From Epiperipatus broadwayi (taxonomy: Eukaryota; Onychophora; Udeonychophora; Euonychophora; Peripatidae): a stretch of DNA of 64,000 nt. The position numbers were made by a program, and so were the translations under genes. The notes under the pieces are model-generated. The model did no database searches and had not been told where the DNA came from. It saw nothing but the letters and a program-made list of their open reading frames with translations. Of the stretch, positions 35,960 through 49,332 are shown piece by piece. Each line of letters opens with the position of its first letter. The first letter of the stretch is position 1. The stretch lies in the NCBI GenBank assembly GCA_028023455.1, contig JAQFVV010000284.1:162501-226500 (forward strand), written 5' to 3'.

Positions 35960-38078
35960 TTAATTTAATGCCCCGCTACTTTTACTACCTTTTATATTTT
36001 TCTTTGGTATTGTTGGGATACCACTAGTAGAAGGCTGATTCTCATTCAGAATTCTACTCTTAACTGTTGGCCTACTGAGGTGGCTATTCTGTCTACCATA
36101 GGGATTCGTCCTATAATATCCTTTTTCTCTAACTAACTTCCTCCTTCCCATATGTGACCTATCTGCGAAATTGATATTACTCACCATCGGATGGGTGTCT
36201 CTATTTACCCTAATTCTATTATCAATATTCCTATCGCTGGTCTCTAACGAATCTAAAATTTCTACTACCTCTTCTATGGTATGTCTGTCAGCAGCAATCA
36301 AGATCTGCTCTATATGCCTCGGCAGATTATGGCGAATTATTCGCACAATTTGTGTCTCAGATAAAGGATAAGCTGTCAAGGTTTTCAATTTGATGGCCTG
36401 ACTCCTGAAAAACTGAGTATAACTACCCTTATTTACATGATATCTTTCCTGAGATATCTGATATCTCAGGTTATCTTGGCGGTCTTCCCCCCCAAAAACT
36501 GGCTAACATAAGATATTTGAAGTCTCCATATGTTTCTGGTTTAATAAATAATGATTGCCACCAGTCTTTAGATGCTGCACACAAATGGTTAGCGGCAATA
36601 GCAATCTTTTCTATCTCAGATAAATGACATAAGGTGAATAACTCCTCCAGATTCTGGAGATACTCGTGTGGATTCTCCAGATATTCACCTCTAAAAAATT
36701 TTATTTTTAAGAATTTTAAGGCCATGGAGCTATTACTTTCTGGCTCTAGCATGACTTTACTTCTAGCCTCATTTAATGGATCGTATATTGATTCTACTGG
36801 ATTAATTACCGTATGTAACTCAGATATTCCTTGGTTATTATGACCATTATTTGTTTCCTTTACTTGAGTTTCAGATAAACCTTTACTTTGAACAATTTTT
36901 TTACTTTTTGTAAAATTATCCCTATTATAGTCTATAGCTTGCATTCGACTCTCTAATTCTAACTTATAGTTCTGCCATTCACAGTCTATTCTCTTTGAAC
37001 TATCTTTTAGGCCTACATTTAAGTGTTTAATCTGTTGTTCCAATTGGTTAATAGTTTCATCTTTATCTATCCCGAATTTATCTTCTAACCTTTGATAGAC
37101 TTTACTCTCACACTGAGTCATTAATTCCCCTATTTCATCTTGGAGATTATTATGTAATAGCTGTGCATTACTCTTTATTATATCATTAAAATTTTCTACT
37201 CTTCCCATAACTTGACTTAGCTCACTTTCTAGATTTTGATTAATCTCACATTGGGTCAACTCTTGAGTTTCTAGTTTAGCTATTAATCTGGTAATCTGGC
37301 TCTGACATCCTTTCACTACATTGTCAGGTGCTAGAGTTATATTTTTAACTTCCTCTTTCAAATTACTAACTTCACTTCTAGCACTGTCTAATTCTCCCTT
37401 AATAGATTCAACTCTATCCTGAACTTCTCTTTGAAATACTACTGTTTCCTTTTGATAATTTCTTATTTCCTGTACTTCATTGTTTAATACAATATATTGA
37501 CTTTTAAAGTCCTGCTGGATAGCCTCAATCATATTTTCTGCCCTTTCAGAATTTGTTTCGATCTCTTTCCTTATTCTTATTTCCAGCTTTTCAGAGGCCA
37601 ATTTTGATTCTTCTACATGATTTCTCAAATCTTCCCTTAAGTCCTTTATCTCCTGTACTTGATTTTGAGATGTCTCTTTGATCTCCTGCATTTGATTCTC
37701 TAATTTAATATTTAAATTTTGTATCTGACTTTTTAATTCACTATTTGAGTTTTGGATCTGACTTTTTAATTCACTATTTGATTGTTCTAATTTACTATTT
37801 GAGTTTTGGATCTGACTTTTTAATTCACTTTTTAATTCACTATTTGATTTTTCTAATTTTTTCAAGAATTCCTCCAATGTATTTCTCATTAATTGATCTG
37901 GCTCATTTTCATGTTTTCCCTTTATTATTGTGGCTTCTTCTGGGTTAGCTATATCCAAATCTTCCCCTTCCTCTTTTAATTGTACACTAAAATATGGAGT
38001 CTGTGTATCAGGGGATTGTAACTCTTGGGATCCTCCCAAATCCTCAGAAATACTATGATTATCTTTGTTTTCACTCAT
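35960..38078 (-). pseudogene. Gag with a long coiled-coil N-terminus, one frameshift
   Basis: ATG at 38,078 (MSENKDNHSISEDLG) opens 535 codons. Residues 1-65 are acidic. Residues about 70-410 are heptad-rich coiled coil, including short tandem repeats of SNSELKSQIQN (about 75-130). Residues about 455-530 are a Gag capsid-type segment (FLKIKFFRGEYLENPHEYL to DWWQSLF). Reading leaves frame at a run of seven C (36,487-36,493 on the plus strand) and resumes in the next frame, which continues without stops through 36,388 to TAA at about 35,960. That last part (RHNLPRHIEQILIAADRHT) is the usual Gag C-terminal continuation. No CCHC knuckle is seen. The single break in a homopolymer may be mutation, sequencing error or a shift site. 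Otherwise the gene is well preserved, in keeping with the near-identical LTRs. Confidence 0.88.
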
Positions 38079-38640
38079 ATTAAAATTCTAACTCTTTTAG
38101 TATTTAACAGTACTGAAATATTAGCAATGAACTATTAATAAATTTATCGATAAGAAATTATTGACAAGACATCCTGCCTCCATGCCTCTCCTACCAAAAA
38201 CAATCTACACCAAAAACTATGCTCTGACATTTAATATCCCTAAAGCTCCAACATTAACTACGAAATATGCCTTTTTTTTTTCACATGCTTCTTGGTCCAT
38301 ATAAATCTCATTAGATATTATGTAATATAGCATAAGTGCCAATCACAAGACCAGACAAACAGATCATCATAAATGATAAAATCATTACAGTGTTTTATGG
38401 AATTGCCTACAGACCACAACATCCTAAACTGACAACTTAATTATTTATTATTCAGTGGCAAAAGATTAGATCATATAATAGATATTCACATAATATCTTA
38501 TGGCTAAAACAATTCATTATTGGCAAATATTTTTAATCAATGAATAACTAATCCATTCAAGTGCAAACAATATTAATATTGACTTCAAGAAAAGTTTACT
38601 AAATTCCTCGTGGCCAGCTATAGCCATCGAAGGCCCCTGT

Positions 38641-38653
38641 AGTTGGGCAGCCA
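38641..38653 (-). promoter_or_regulatory. candidate primer-binding site
   Basis: The minus strand reads TGGCTGCCCAACT two bases after the 5' LTR's inner end. It starts with TGG (complement of a tRNA CCA end) and resembles the TGGCGCCCAAC class. Downstream, on the minus strand, lie the leader and Gag. The cognate tRNA was not determined. Confidence 0.65.
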
Positions 38654-38655
38654 TT

Positions 38656-39796
38656 TCTAACCCAGTATTGGGCTAGAAATTTATTTTATTTATTATTAGA
38701 TTATTATTTATTTATTTATTTTATTTCTAACTTGTTTATTTATTAGTTTATTTTATTTGCACTTGTTTATTTATTTGCACCCATATGACACTAATTTTTC
38801 CTACACGACGCTCTTCCGATCTCTTTCATATAATACAATTGTACATTCAATTCTCTTAAGCCATGCCACGATTGTAATAACAACAATAATTGATCACTTA
38901 TTAATTTAAAGAATAATTATAATAATATTAATCTCAGGGTTCTTTGTTTCATGTAAGGAAATGCTCGGCAGTATTGTGTTGTCGCATATGACTGGCATTC
39001 TGGTCGGCTATAGGAAACATTTATTTTACTTAAATTCAATGTGTCTTCATCTCTCATATCCACTGCTATATTATTTAAAGAGATGATAATTCTATTCAAT
39101 AATGACGTATAATTTTGAATAACACAGCCTTTTTTTTTTTTTTTTAGAATCTCAGTCAGAATAATAAAAAGACAAGGGTGCTTTTTGTGTCCTTCCATCA
39201 TCCATGACAACACAATAATATAACTAAGATTTATTACTTAGACAATTTAACTAAATGGGAATGGAATAATGTGCAACCAAAGTTAATGGTTTGGGAATAA
39301 ATTCATTTTTTTTTTTTATACAAAGGTGAATGTTTAGTCTTAAGTTTTCAACTCCATAAATAATTATCATTAAACTAAAATATAATGACATATTCCGATC
39401 TGCTTAACTTTATTTATCTGGTATATTAAGTTTTTAAGAATTTGGAATGATTTCGGACTCAAGAAAAGGTTTTGCAAATATTGTGCAAACACTTATATTT
39501 AGCATATAAAAACAAAAAAAATGAATCTACAACAAATTTTAACAAGACTATAATTTATTATTATCACAAAAAAAAAATATATGAACATTTATTCAATAAT
39601 CCCATAGTAATACAAAAATATAAAATATAACTGACATTAATCTGTATACTCTTTTGGTTATGGACTAGAGGTTACTACTTCTCCTGTATGCAATCATATG
39701 GATTGATTAACTAAAAATACATTTCATTACCAATACATTGTTTATTAAATTTTGATAACCTTGTAGAAGCTTTTACTCAAAATTATTGACTAACTA

Positions 39797-39827
<31 letters not shown>

Positions 39828-42633
39828 ATTAATCCCATCATATGCAATACGCAAAATATTAAATTTATTTCTAATACATTTACTTTATTTATGGTCTTTA
39901 ATGGGATAACCTATTCTAATTATAGGCCAGTTATCAGAAGTTACACTTACCATCTTACATTTAACTTAATGCTAACTTAAGTTATGATACAAATTTTATT
40001 CATACGTATAATTTTAAATATGAGTATTATTTAATTACTAACCAGAATTAAATATTGCATTTGAATATTCCTTCAGTAAATAAGCGTTTTAAATTACGCA
40101 ATTTTAATTACTTTCTCCATTGATTTACTTGTCAAATACTAGCAATATTTAGCAGCACAATACAGATATCGATCCTAGTTACTAACGCACTATTTATACT
40201 AAAGTGGATCTTGAGGAACTAACACCTCCAATATAACCTTTATCTTGCCCAAACTTTCAAAATTAAGCACAATAATCAACACCTTCCATGGTGGAGCTAT
40301 CTTTATTTTCACATGAGGAATATGGAATAACCACGAAGGTTTGTAAAGTAATCTACTACATTAAAATATTTTGGTGGTTTCTTGCCTCTTACTTGGGCAT
40401 ACAACGAACACACACCAAATACAATCCTCTCCTGGGATTTAAACGAATGAAGCATACTAAATGCTAGATAAATTCTTGATCGTCCTATCTATGAGAATCG
40501 ATCACTTGGGCTATAAACATACCCGAACATTATATTTAAAATCTTCCTCTCATGGAAAACAAAGCTTTTGGGGAGATCATTTTTCATCCCACAAAATAAA
40601 TACATTATAATTATTACCTATGCGAATATTAAGCATATACCAATGCTATATCTGGGCAGGATAAGTAAATACACTGATTATAATAAACTTATGTTACCGG
40701 GTATACTTTGATCAACATCTGAAATCAATGGACATCATAGAATAAAAGTATAATAATTTTAATTTTAATAAAGGAACATTCAAAATAGTTGGTAGCATAC
40801 TATCTTAAACTAAATAAAGTGGATGTGTTATTTAAGAATAATTAGGAATAACTTCCTCAATTAATACAGTATAAATTCGTTTCAAAACTTTAACAAGAAA
40901 TATTTTGTTATAGCATTTTTTTTTTTAGTTACTTCTGATAATTTTCAATATTTATTTTACCCCTTAAATATCTAAATATTTTTCTTTTACGTATCTAACA
41001 TACAAAATTTCTACCTACAATTGTATGTAATAATTAAAACATATTTTATAGATTTTTTTTTTTTCCGTGTTAAATATCAACTTAACCTATAATAATTATA
41101 TTAAAACATACCTTTGTCATTACAAGGCTATTAAATATCACTTGACCATACAGACTTTAATCTATGTGATATAAAAAAAAATACATATCATTTATAACTT
41201 AGTTTTAAACAATCATTAATTAACAAGTGCATACTCTCTCATTAGAAAATGTTTTTCTGTTGAGCAATTGGTCCAGGTGAAGAGCTTTATCCAGTCGTAT
41301 TTCACGAAGCAAGTTTAAAAACAATAAACGCATGGTATTATTTCCTTTAAATAAAAGTTTTTCTCTTATTTTGTGCGTTTAATAAATTAGGTAAAGAAAC
41401 ATATAGCAGAATTGAAGATTAATTCTTACTTGAATTAAACTACTACAATTTTGGGATCCAAGAAAAAAAATAGACTTCTAACATAGACGAATATTTGACT
41501 ATAGACGATAAACATACACAATATTTTTTTTTATTGATGATACGTATACTTATTAGCTAGCTTACTTATGGACGAAAATGCGCAATTTTCCGAGAGATTA
41601 TTATGATAATAACTGCAGTCAATTTACTTGTACATGAAGTTTTAATAATTCCAACTGATGTATAATATAATATATCATTTATTTTTATCATTAAGTCACT
41701 AAGATATTTGGTTTTGTTCATACTTTAGGAATTATAAATTTTTTTAACGGTAACTTCTCCGTAAGAATGCCCCTATATAACTTTTCCTATATTTACTCTG
41801 AGAAAGTTTATATTCTTTTTTATATTTTTTTAAAAAAATATACAGGTGCATAATTTAATCTTATTTATCATTATTATTATTTCCAGACAATTCTTGGTGA
41901 ATAAAACATATTTTAACGTATGTAACTACATTACTTGTAAAGGCAGACAATATTGAGAAAGAGCGCGAAAATGTTTCTAGTTGATTTTCCTTGGTTTCAA
42001 AATATTTCTTTCAATTATTTTTTTTTCTTTCTATACCAAGAAAATATCAATAAATGACATAAAGTTAATAAATAATTATTTCTTTCTTGGAAATCGCTTC
42101 TTTTCCTTAATTTAGATATAATATAATTTTTCGTGACTCTTTTAGTTACATCTGTCATTTTTGAACTTTAGCGTGAGACAATAAATTTTTAAGTATAAAA
42201 GGTCTTTAAATAGGTAGATGGCAAAGAAAATCAGGATATCTTATCAAAAAAATTTAGCCACACATTATATTATTAAAATTTTACTTTGATTACATTTATT
42301 TCTGCAAAATAAAATGAAAAAATTGAGTTACCAAATTTCAGCACTGTTCCTTCCTTGAAAACTAAAAGCAGACTATCTTTTTCAAAAAAAATGATCTTGA
42401 TTATGAAATTGGTTGTTTCGTTTTGTTGTTGTTTTTTTTTTTTTATTTTTTTACTTTAGCGACCTCTTCCAGAAAAATAATCATTTGATTATAACATAAA
42501 CAAAAGAAAGGAAAAACCTATTACAATCATATAGTTTTAGTATTATTTACCTGGATTACAAAGTAATTTGACAATATAAAAAATAATAATAAATACATTA
42601 AATTAACAATCAGTGATGTATAATTCTTTAAAC

Positions 42634-42678
<45 letters not shown>

Positions 42679-43012
42679 AAGAAATTACCAGAAGTTATTG
42701 TGCTTTATGATAAGACACTCATCCACTCCCCTCTCTACCCATCCAAAATCAATTACTGTTTAGCTTTTATACCATATTAATTTGCTCTAATTATTAATAT
42801 CTCAATTAAATTATTCATGTTCTCTCTTTAAAAATGACATTGAGTTATTAAATCTATTAGTTATTCACCCAAAACATGCCAAAGTGAGTGAATAGCATAC
42901 TTTATTAATCAATTATTACTATTGTTATTTTATCTTTTTATTTCTTTAAAGAATAGCATTGTTTTCCTGCAGAAATAATGCCAAGTAAACCAAGTGTCAA
43001 TAACACTAGGTT

Positions 43013-43015
<3 letters not shown>
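38656..43015 (-). repeat. 5' LTR (copy 2) of the long-LTR retrotransposon
   Basis: On the minus strand it runs from TGTAACCTAGTGTTATTGAC (43,015) to ...ACTGGGTTAGA (38,656), about 4.36 kb, far longer than the few hundred bases usual for Gypsy LTRs. From 39,050 rightward it matches copy 1; from about 38,826 it matches the diverged copy at 44.9 kb. The inner 38,680-38,799 is T-rich simple sequence followed by a sequencing-adapter match, so this part may not be genuine. The outer end directly abuts (TA)n. No coding sequence seen within. Confidence 0.85.
38800..38822 (+). other. Illumina adapter sequence: assembly artefact
   Basis: 23 bases beginning CCTACACGACGCTCTTCCGA and ending TCT are identical to the 3' part of the standard Illumina TruSeq/universal read-1 adapter. 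The chance of an exact 23-mer is negligible. In the adapter orientation the library insert begins at 38,823 and sequence to the left should not be joined, so the 38,680-38,822 junction is probably a gap-fill or chimeric-read error. Confidence 0.97.

Positions 43016-43091
<76 letters not shown>
43016..43091. repeat. (AT)38 microsatellite abutting LTR copy 2
   Basis: Uninterrupted AT tract starting at the base after the LTR terminus ...GGTTACA. Confidence 0.97.
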
Positions 43092-43094
<3 letters not shown>

Positions 43095-43194
43095 TCAGAT
43101 GAGATAATATTTTTATATTTTTTGTTAGGTTTAATAAACCTTAAGTTAATAAAGTTATGGAATAAATGTTGAACTTTCCCGGAAAGGATAGCCT

Positions 43195-43305
43195 TATATT
43201 AATAAGAAACTCAAGTAGTTGATGCCTTAATTTATTAAAATCTCAGGTAGTTGATGTATCTAATGAATAAGGAGCCCAAGTAGTTGACATTCCTCATAAA
43301 AGACA
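43195..43305. repeat. three short diverged tandem units
   Basis: Units carry '(a)ctcaagtagttgatgcc', 'tctcaggtagttgatgta' and 'gcccaagtagttgacatt', spaced about 46-48 bp. Confidence 0.75.
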
Positions 43306-43631
43306 TGGTTTAAAATAAAAGAAATAAATCCTTATGGCATAGAGGAAAAAAGCTTTTGATATCGTCTTCTTTATCAGTTTGTTTGTTGATCCAACCTTAA
43401 AGAAATACATCTATAACCTAAATTATTAATGTAACTAGATATCTACAATTTATTTATTTGTCTATTGATTTAGTTTTATAACATCTGTATATAATTCCAA
43501 TGTAAAATATAAACTGCACATTATCTGTATTGTCAGTAAATATTGTATTTGATTTACATTTAAAAAATAGAATATTTGTAAAACAAAACAGTTTTATATT
43601 TTCCATATATATCTTTGTGCTATATATGTAA

Positions 43632-43665
<34 letters not shown>

Positions 43666-44453
43666 CTTTGTGCTATTATGAAAATATAAAATCACAATCT
43701 TTGAATAAAGCTTATATCATTTGTTTTATATAAAAGAATGATTTTTAGTTTTTAATTGAAATTTATTAGTATCTAATATAATTTTCTCTCTCTTTTAGCA
43801 CATCAGTTACTAATTTTGACCAGTTAATCCATTTGACTAAATGATAATCTTGTGTTAGTAGATTAGTTTCACAAGCCATCAATAATGGAAATATTAAATT
43901 ACATGTAATCTTACTTGTGAATATATATTTTGGATTCAATAAAATTCCCTTTGTTTCCATTTATATTTAATATAATCAAAAATGTTAGTTAAGTTAACCC
44001 TGAGAATTAATCAGTAATATGCCTTAGTCAATGATCTGTACTATTTAGGTTTATTTTTGTATAGCTAGCCACAGTAACAGTATAAGAAATGATTAGAATA
44101 CATTCAGTCATGAGTAATTTATTTTTATAGTATAGGTCATTTATTACCTGTACATTTATAAATTAGTAAGTTGTTCAAATCAAGTAGACATTATAACCTG
44201 ATTTATTGTAACTCATACTCAATGGGGGGAATTAGTATATTTTATTGTATTCACTTTTAGGGCAATTTCTTTTCTCTTGACACTTATATGACATGCTATT
44301 ATGTATACTATTACATTTATTATATGTATCATATTTATATTAATTTTAATGATGGAAGCTATGTCGTTTTTCATATGATGCCATTATATGTACCATTACA
44401 ATTTGGCTTTCTCAATGATTTGGGCTATTTCAATTGTTGAGAGTCATACTACC

Positions 44454-44456
<3 letters not shown>
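43306..44456. other. unassigned AT-rich DNA
   Basis: Contains (TA)n at about 43,639-43,665 flanked by a partial duplication of 'atatatctttgtgctat'. A 64-codon minus opening (43,766-43,960) has no motif. Confidence 0.4.

Positions 44457-44550
<94 letters not shown>
44457..44550. repeat. (AT)47 microsatellite abutting the solo LTR
   Basis: Uninterrupted AT tract ending directly at TCTAACCTAG, the inner-type end of the long LTR. Confidence 0.97.
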
Positions 44551-44552
<2 letters not shown>

Positions 44553-47500
44553 TAACCTAGTAAATATAGAAATGCTTCCTAATTATATTAGGAAATCCGT
44601 TCGGAACTCCTCTTAACTTCCGACTACTCTTCGTCTATGCCGGATAATAAACTTTACCCAATAATAATAATAATACTAATACGTTAGGTTAGTTATAATA
44701 ATAATTCAGCTACAGCGATATGCAGTTCAGACAGAGATAGAATAAAAAAAATTATCATTAATAAAATAAATTTAACAAGAAAATTTAGAATAAACTAACA
44801 TTCTTTCTCTATCCAAAACACATTCTCTGGGCTGTAAGTACGTGCACTGTTCGACAATGATGATGATGATTTTTCATGTCATTGTTAATATTACTGACTA
44901 AAACAAAATATTCATTAATTTGCCAATATGATCTCAATATTTTTGTTATTATACAATTAGATGTTTCAATCTCTTAAGCCATGCCACGCTTGTAATATTG
45001 ATCTGAATTTGATCAATTATTAATTTAAGAGCACTTATAATAATGACACTAATCTCAGGGTTCTCTGTTATATTTAATAAAATTGCTCGGCAGTATTGTG
45101 TTGTCGCATGTGACTGACATTCTGGTCGGCTATAGGAAACATTTACCTTATTTAAATTCCAGGTGTCTTCATCCACATATCAACTAATATAATATTTAAC
45201 GAGATGATCACCATATTCAATAACAACGCATAATTTTGAATAATAAAGCCTTTTAAATCCAGAATCTCAGTCGGAATGATGAAAAGACAAGGGTGCTTTT
45301 GTGTCCTTCCATTATCCATGACAACACAATAATTTAACTAAGATTTATTACTTAGACACTTCCTTAAATGGGTATTCAACAATGTGCAACCAAAAATAGT
45401 AGTTTGGGAATAAAGTAATTTTACACACATATAAAATAAAATAAAATGTCTTGGTCTGAAGTTTTCAATTCCATAAATAATTCTTATTAAAATATAATAT
45501 AATGAAATATTTTGATCTGCTTACAATTGTCTATCTGGTGTTTTGGATTTAAGATTTCATAAATGATTTTGGACCCAAGAAAGTATTGCAAGTATTATGC
45601 CAATACACTTTTATTTAGCACATAAGAAAAATGACTCAAAACAACTTGTAATAAGACGATAATTTATTATTAACTTATAACAAAATTCTAATTTTTTATT
45701 ATGGTTTAACAAAAATATCTTTTATGATTAACATAATAAACAAACATATACAATTTATTCGATCCCATATGGATAAAACAAAATATAACTAATATTAATT
45801 CGTCTATACTTTTAGACTTGGATTCGAACTACTTCTTCATCTTATTTTTACATTTATGTAAATTGAATATAACAAAATAAATAGTATTATCGATACATCA
45901 ACTCATTCGTTTAGTGTATCTTATATGAACGGTTACTTAAATTTATTGACTAACGATCTGTTTTAAAACAAAAATAATCTGATTCTAGGCAATGCGTACA
46001 AACGATTTTTATTATCATATCTTTAATTAAATGATAGTTTTTATTTAGATAACTTATTATAATTTATGGGTTACGTATCAGAAGTTACACTTATTATTTT
46101 AATGTTTACCTTAATAACAACTGAAGTTGTTATACACACTGTTTTTCTCAGTATAAGTTATATTGTGAGTGCTACTTAATCATTAACCTGAATTAAACCT
46201 AGTATTTGAACCCTCTATTGGCAAATGAAAATTTTTAATCACGCAATTTTAAAACTTACTCTCTCCATTGACTTACGTGTGGATTACCAGCACTATTCCG
46301 TCGCACAATTCAGACATTGATCATATACACTAGCACGCTATTTATACTAAATGGAGCTTGAGGAATTAACCTCCAATATACCCATTATCTTGCCATAACT
46401 TTCTAAACAAACACAATATTCAACACCTTCCGTGGTGGAATTATCTCTATTTTCTCATGAGGAATAAGGAATAACACCGAAGGGCTGTAGAGTTAACTAC
46501 TATATTAAAATAGTTTGGTGGGTCCTTGCCTCTTAATTGGGCATAATAGGAACACACACCAAATATAATCCTCTCCTGGGATTTTAACTAATGAAATACA
46601 CTAAATACTATATAAAGTACTGATCGTCCTAACTATGAGAAGCGATCACTTGGGTTATAAACATACCCGAATACTAGATTTATCTATTCCCCTCATGGAA
46701 AATAAAGCTTTTGGGGAGATTATTTTCTATCCCACAAAATAGATACATTACAATTATTACTTAGGCGCATATTAAGCCTATACCGATGCTATATCGGGGC
46801 AAGACAAGCAAATACACTAATTACACTAAATTTATGTTCCGGGGTATACTTAGATCAGCGTCTGATATCAATGGATATCACAGAATACAATAATAATTTT
46901 CACTTTTGCCAAAGAAATATTCAACAAATAATAGGAAGTATAGTATTTTGAACTAAACCAAGTGAATGCGTTAATAAAGAATAATTGGGAATAAGTTCCT
47001 TAATTAACATAGTATAAATTTGTTTCAAACTTTAAATAAGTAATATTTTGTATAGCACTTCTCTTTAATTACTTCTGATAATTTTAACTAAATATTTTGC
47101 CTATTGAGTATCTAAATTTTTTTACTTTTACGCATCTAATATTTAAATTTATACTTATAACTACATGTCATAAGTAAACACATTTTATAAAAAAAAAATA
47201 TTTTTTTTTTTCATGTCAAATATAAATTTAACCTAGAATAATTACATGAAAACATACCTTTATGATTACAAGGTCATTTACATATTACTTGAATAAATAG
47301 CCTTTAACCTGCTGATAAAAAAAAAATACACATAATTTTACAGATTAGTAAAAAAAAAATCATTACTTAACAAGTGCTTATAATATCACTAAAAAAAAAT
47401 GTTTTCCGTTGGGCACTTTATCCAGATGAAAAACTTGATTCATTCGTAGTTCACGAAGCAAATTTAAACAAGAAACACATTTTATTATTTCATTTATAAA

Positions 47501-49091
47501 AAGTTGCCTTCATTCTGGTGCACTTAATAGTAGGCAAAGAAAAACATAGCAGCGTGGATTTTAATTCTTTCTTGAATTAACTGCTATAATTATGGGATCC
47601 AAGCAAACAATACAGATTTTAACATTACAAATATTTGACGATAAACGATCACATATACAACTCTCTTCTTTTACGATTGGCGATACGTATCATTTTTAGC
47701 TAGCTGGCTTATGAATAAAAGAATGCGCGACTTTTTCCAAAATATTATTTTTATTGACTGCAGCTGACTTACGTGGATTTAAAGTTTTTAATGACTCCCA
47801 TTGATGTATAATATAACCTATTATTTTAGGGTTATAATTAAATCATTAGTGTTTATAGTTTTTATTCCTACTCTAGGAATTGTAATTTTTCTTTAATACT
47901 GAATTCTCCGTAAATGCACACATACAAATTTTCCGATATTTGCCTTGAGAAAATTTATATTTCTTTTTAAAAAATATGCAGGTGCATAAGTAAATATCAT
48001 TTATTATTTATATTATTTCTGGATAATTTTCAGTGAATAAAACATATTTTAACGTGGGGAACTTGCATTATTTTCTAAAGCAGACAATTTCTGTTAGAAA
48101 AAGCGCGAAACTTTTTGGTTAACTTTCCTTGGCTTTTATGATATGTCTTTTAATTATAATTTTTCTTTTATACCACGAAAAGATTATTAAATAAGGTAAA
48201 GTTAATAAATAATTAATTATTTGTTGGAAGTTACTTATATAGCTTAGTTTAAATATAATGATATTTTCCGTGATTGCTGTAGTCCATACGTTCACTTTGC
48301 ACTTTAGCCGAAGATAGAACATTTTTGAGTATAAAAAGCTTTATAATAGGTAGATAGCAACAGAAGCTTATGGATGTCTTATCAAAATATTTTAGCTAGA
48401 CATGGTATTGTTAAAATGTTACTTGAATTATATTTATTTCTGCAATAAAAAATATAAAAATTTGTTACCGAATTTCAGCACTGCTTCCTCTTGTAAAACT
48501 TATGTCAGACTAGTTTTTCTACACAATTTCGCGGTCTTCTTTTAGCGACCTCTTACAGAAAAATAATTATTTAATTATACATAAACAAAGGAAAGGAAAA
48601 AAAAAACTTATTACAGTTATATTTTTCTGTATGATTTAAATGGATTACAAGGTAATTTGACAAATAATGAAAAATAATAAATATCTTTCAATAATAATGC
48701 TTATTATTGATGTATAATTCTGTATACATTATTATCTAAATAATTAAAAAATAAAATTATCAGAAGTTACTGTGCTTTATGATATGACATTCATCCACTC
48801 TCCCCTCTACCCATCCAAAATCAATTACTGTTTATGAGATGTGCTTTTATACTATATTAAAGTGCTCTTATGGTTAATATTTTTATTAAATTATTTATGC
48901 TCTTCTTCAAAATTACATTGGATTACCAAATTTATTAGTTATTTGCTTAAAACACGTTAAAGTGAGTAAATAGCATACTTTATTAATCACTTAATATTAT
49001 TATTATTTTACTTTTTATTTCCTAGAAAAGGATTGCATTGTTTTCCTGTGGAAATAATGCTACATAAACCAAGTGTCACTAACACTAGGTT

Positions 49092-49094
<3 letters not shown>
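44551..49094 (-). repeat. diverged solo LTR (copy 3) of the long-LTR family
   Basis: Collinear with copies 1 and 2 from about 44,951 to the shared terminus ...ACACTAGGTTACA at 49,094, but with frequent substitutions and indels (perhaps three-quarters identical by eye). The left end TCTAACCTAGT corresponds to copy 2's TCTAACCCAGT. (AT)n lies directly on both sides and no internal region follows, so it is best read as a solo LTR left by recombination in an old insertion. The part 44,551-44,950 has no counterpart in copy 2, where the adapter join lies. Confidence 0.75.
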
Positions 49095-49134
<40 letters not shown>

Positions 49135-49169
49135 CCTATATATATATATAGATATATATATATATATAT

Positions 49170-49261
<92 letters not shown>
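49095..49261. repeat. (TA)n and (GATA)n microsatellites
   Basis: (TA)n to about 49,170 with two interruptions, then (GATA)22 at 49,171-49,261. Confidence 0.97.
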
Positions 49262-49332
49262 AACTTTGAATGACTATTTGTTTACATTAATATTTAGAAT
49301 GATAGAATATGGTAATGTAATCATATATATTA

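Noticed and set aside
37745-37948. Plus-strand ORF with a membrane-like composition
   Set aside because: Antisense of the Gag heptad repeats.
38600-38800. Trusting the (TTTA)n-rich stretch as part of the LTR structure
   Set aside because: It borders the adapter sequence and has no counterpart in the related LTR, so its placement is uncertain.
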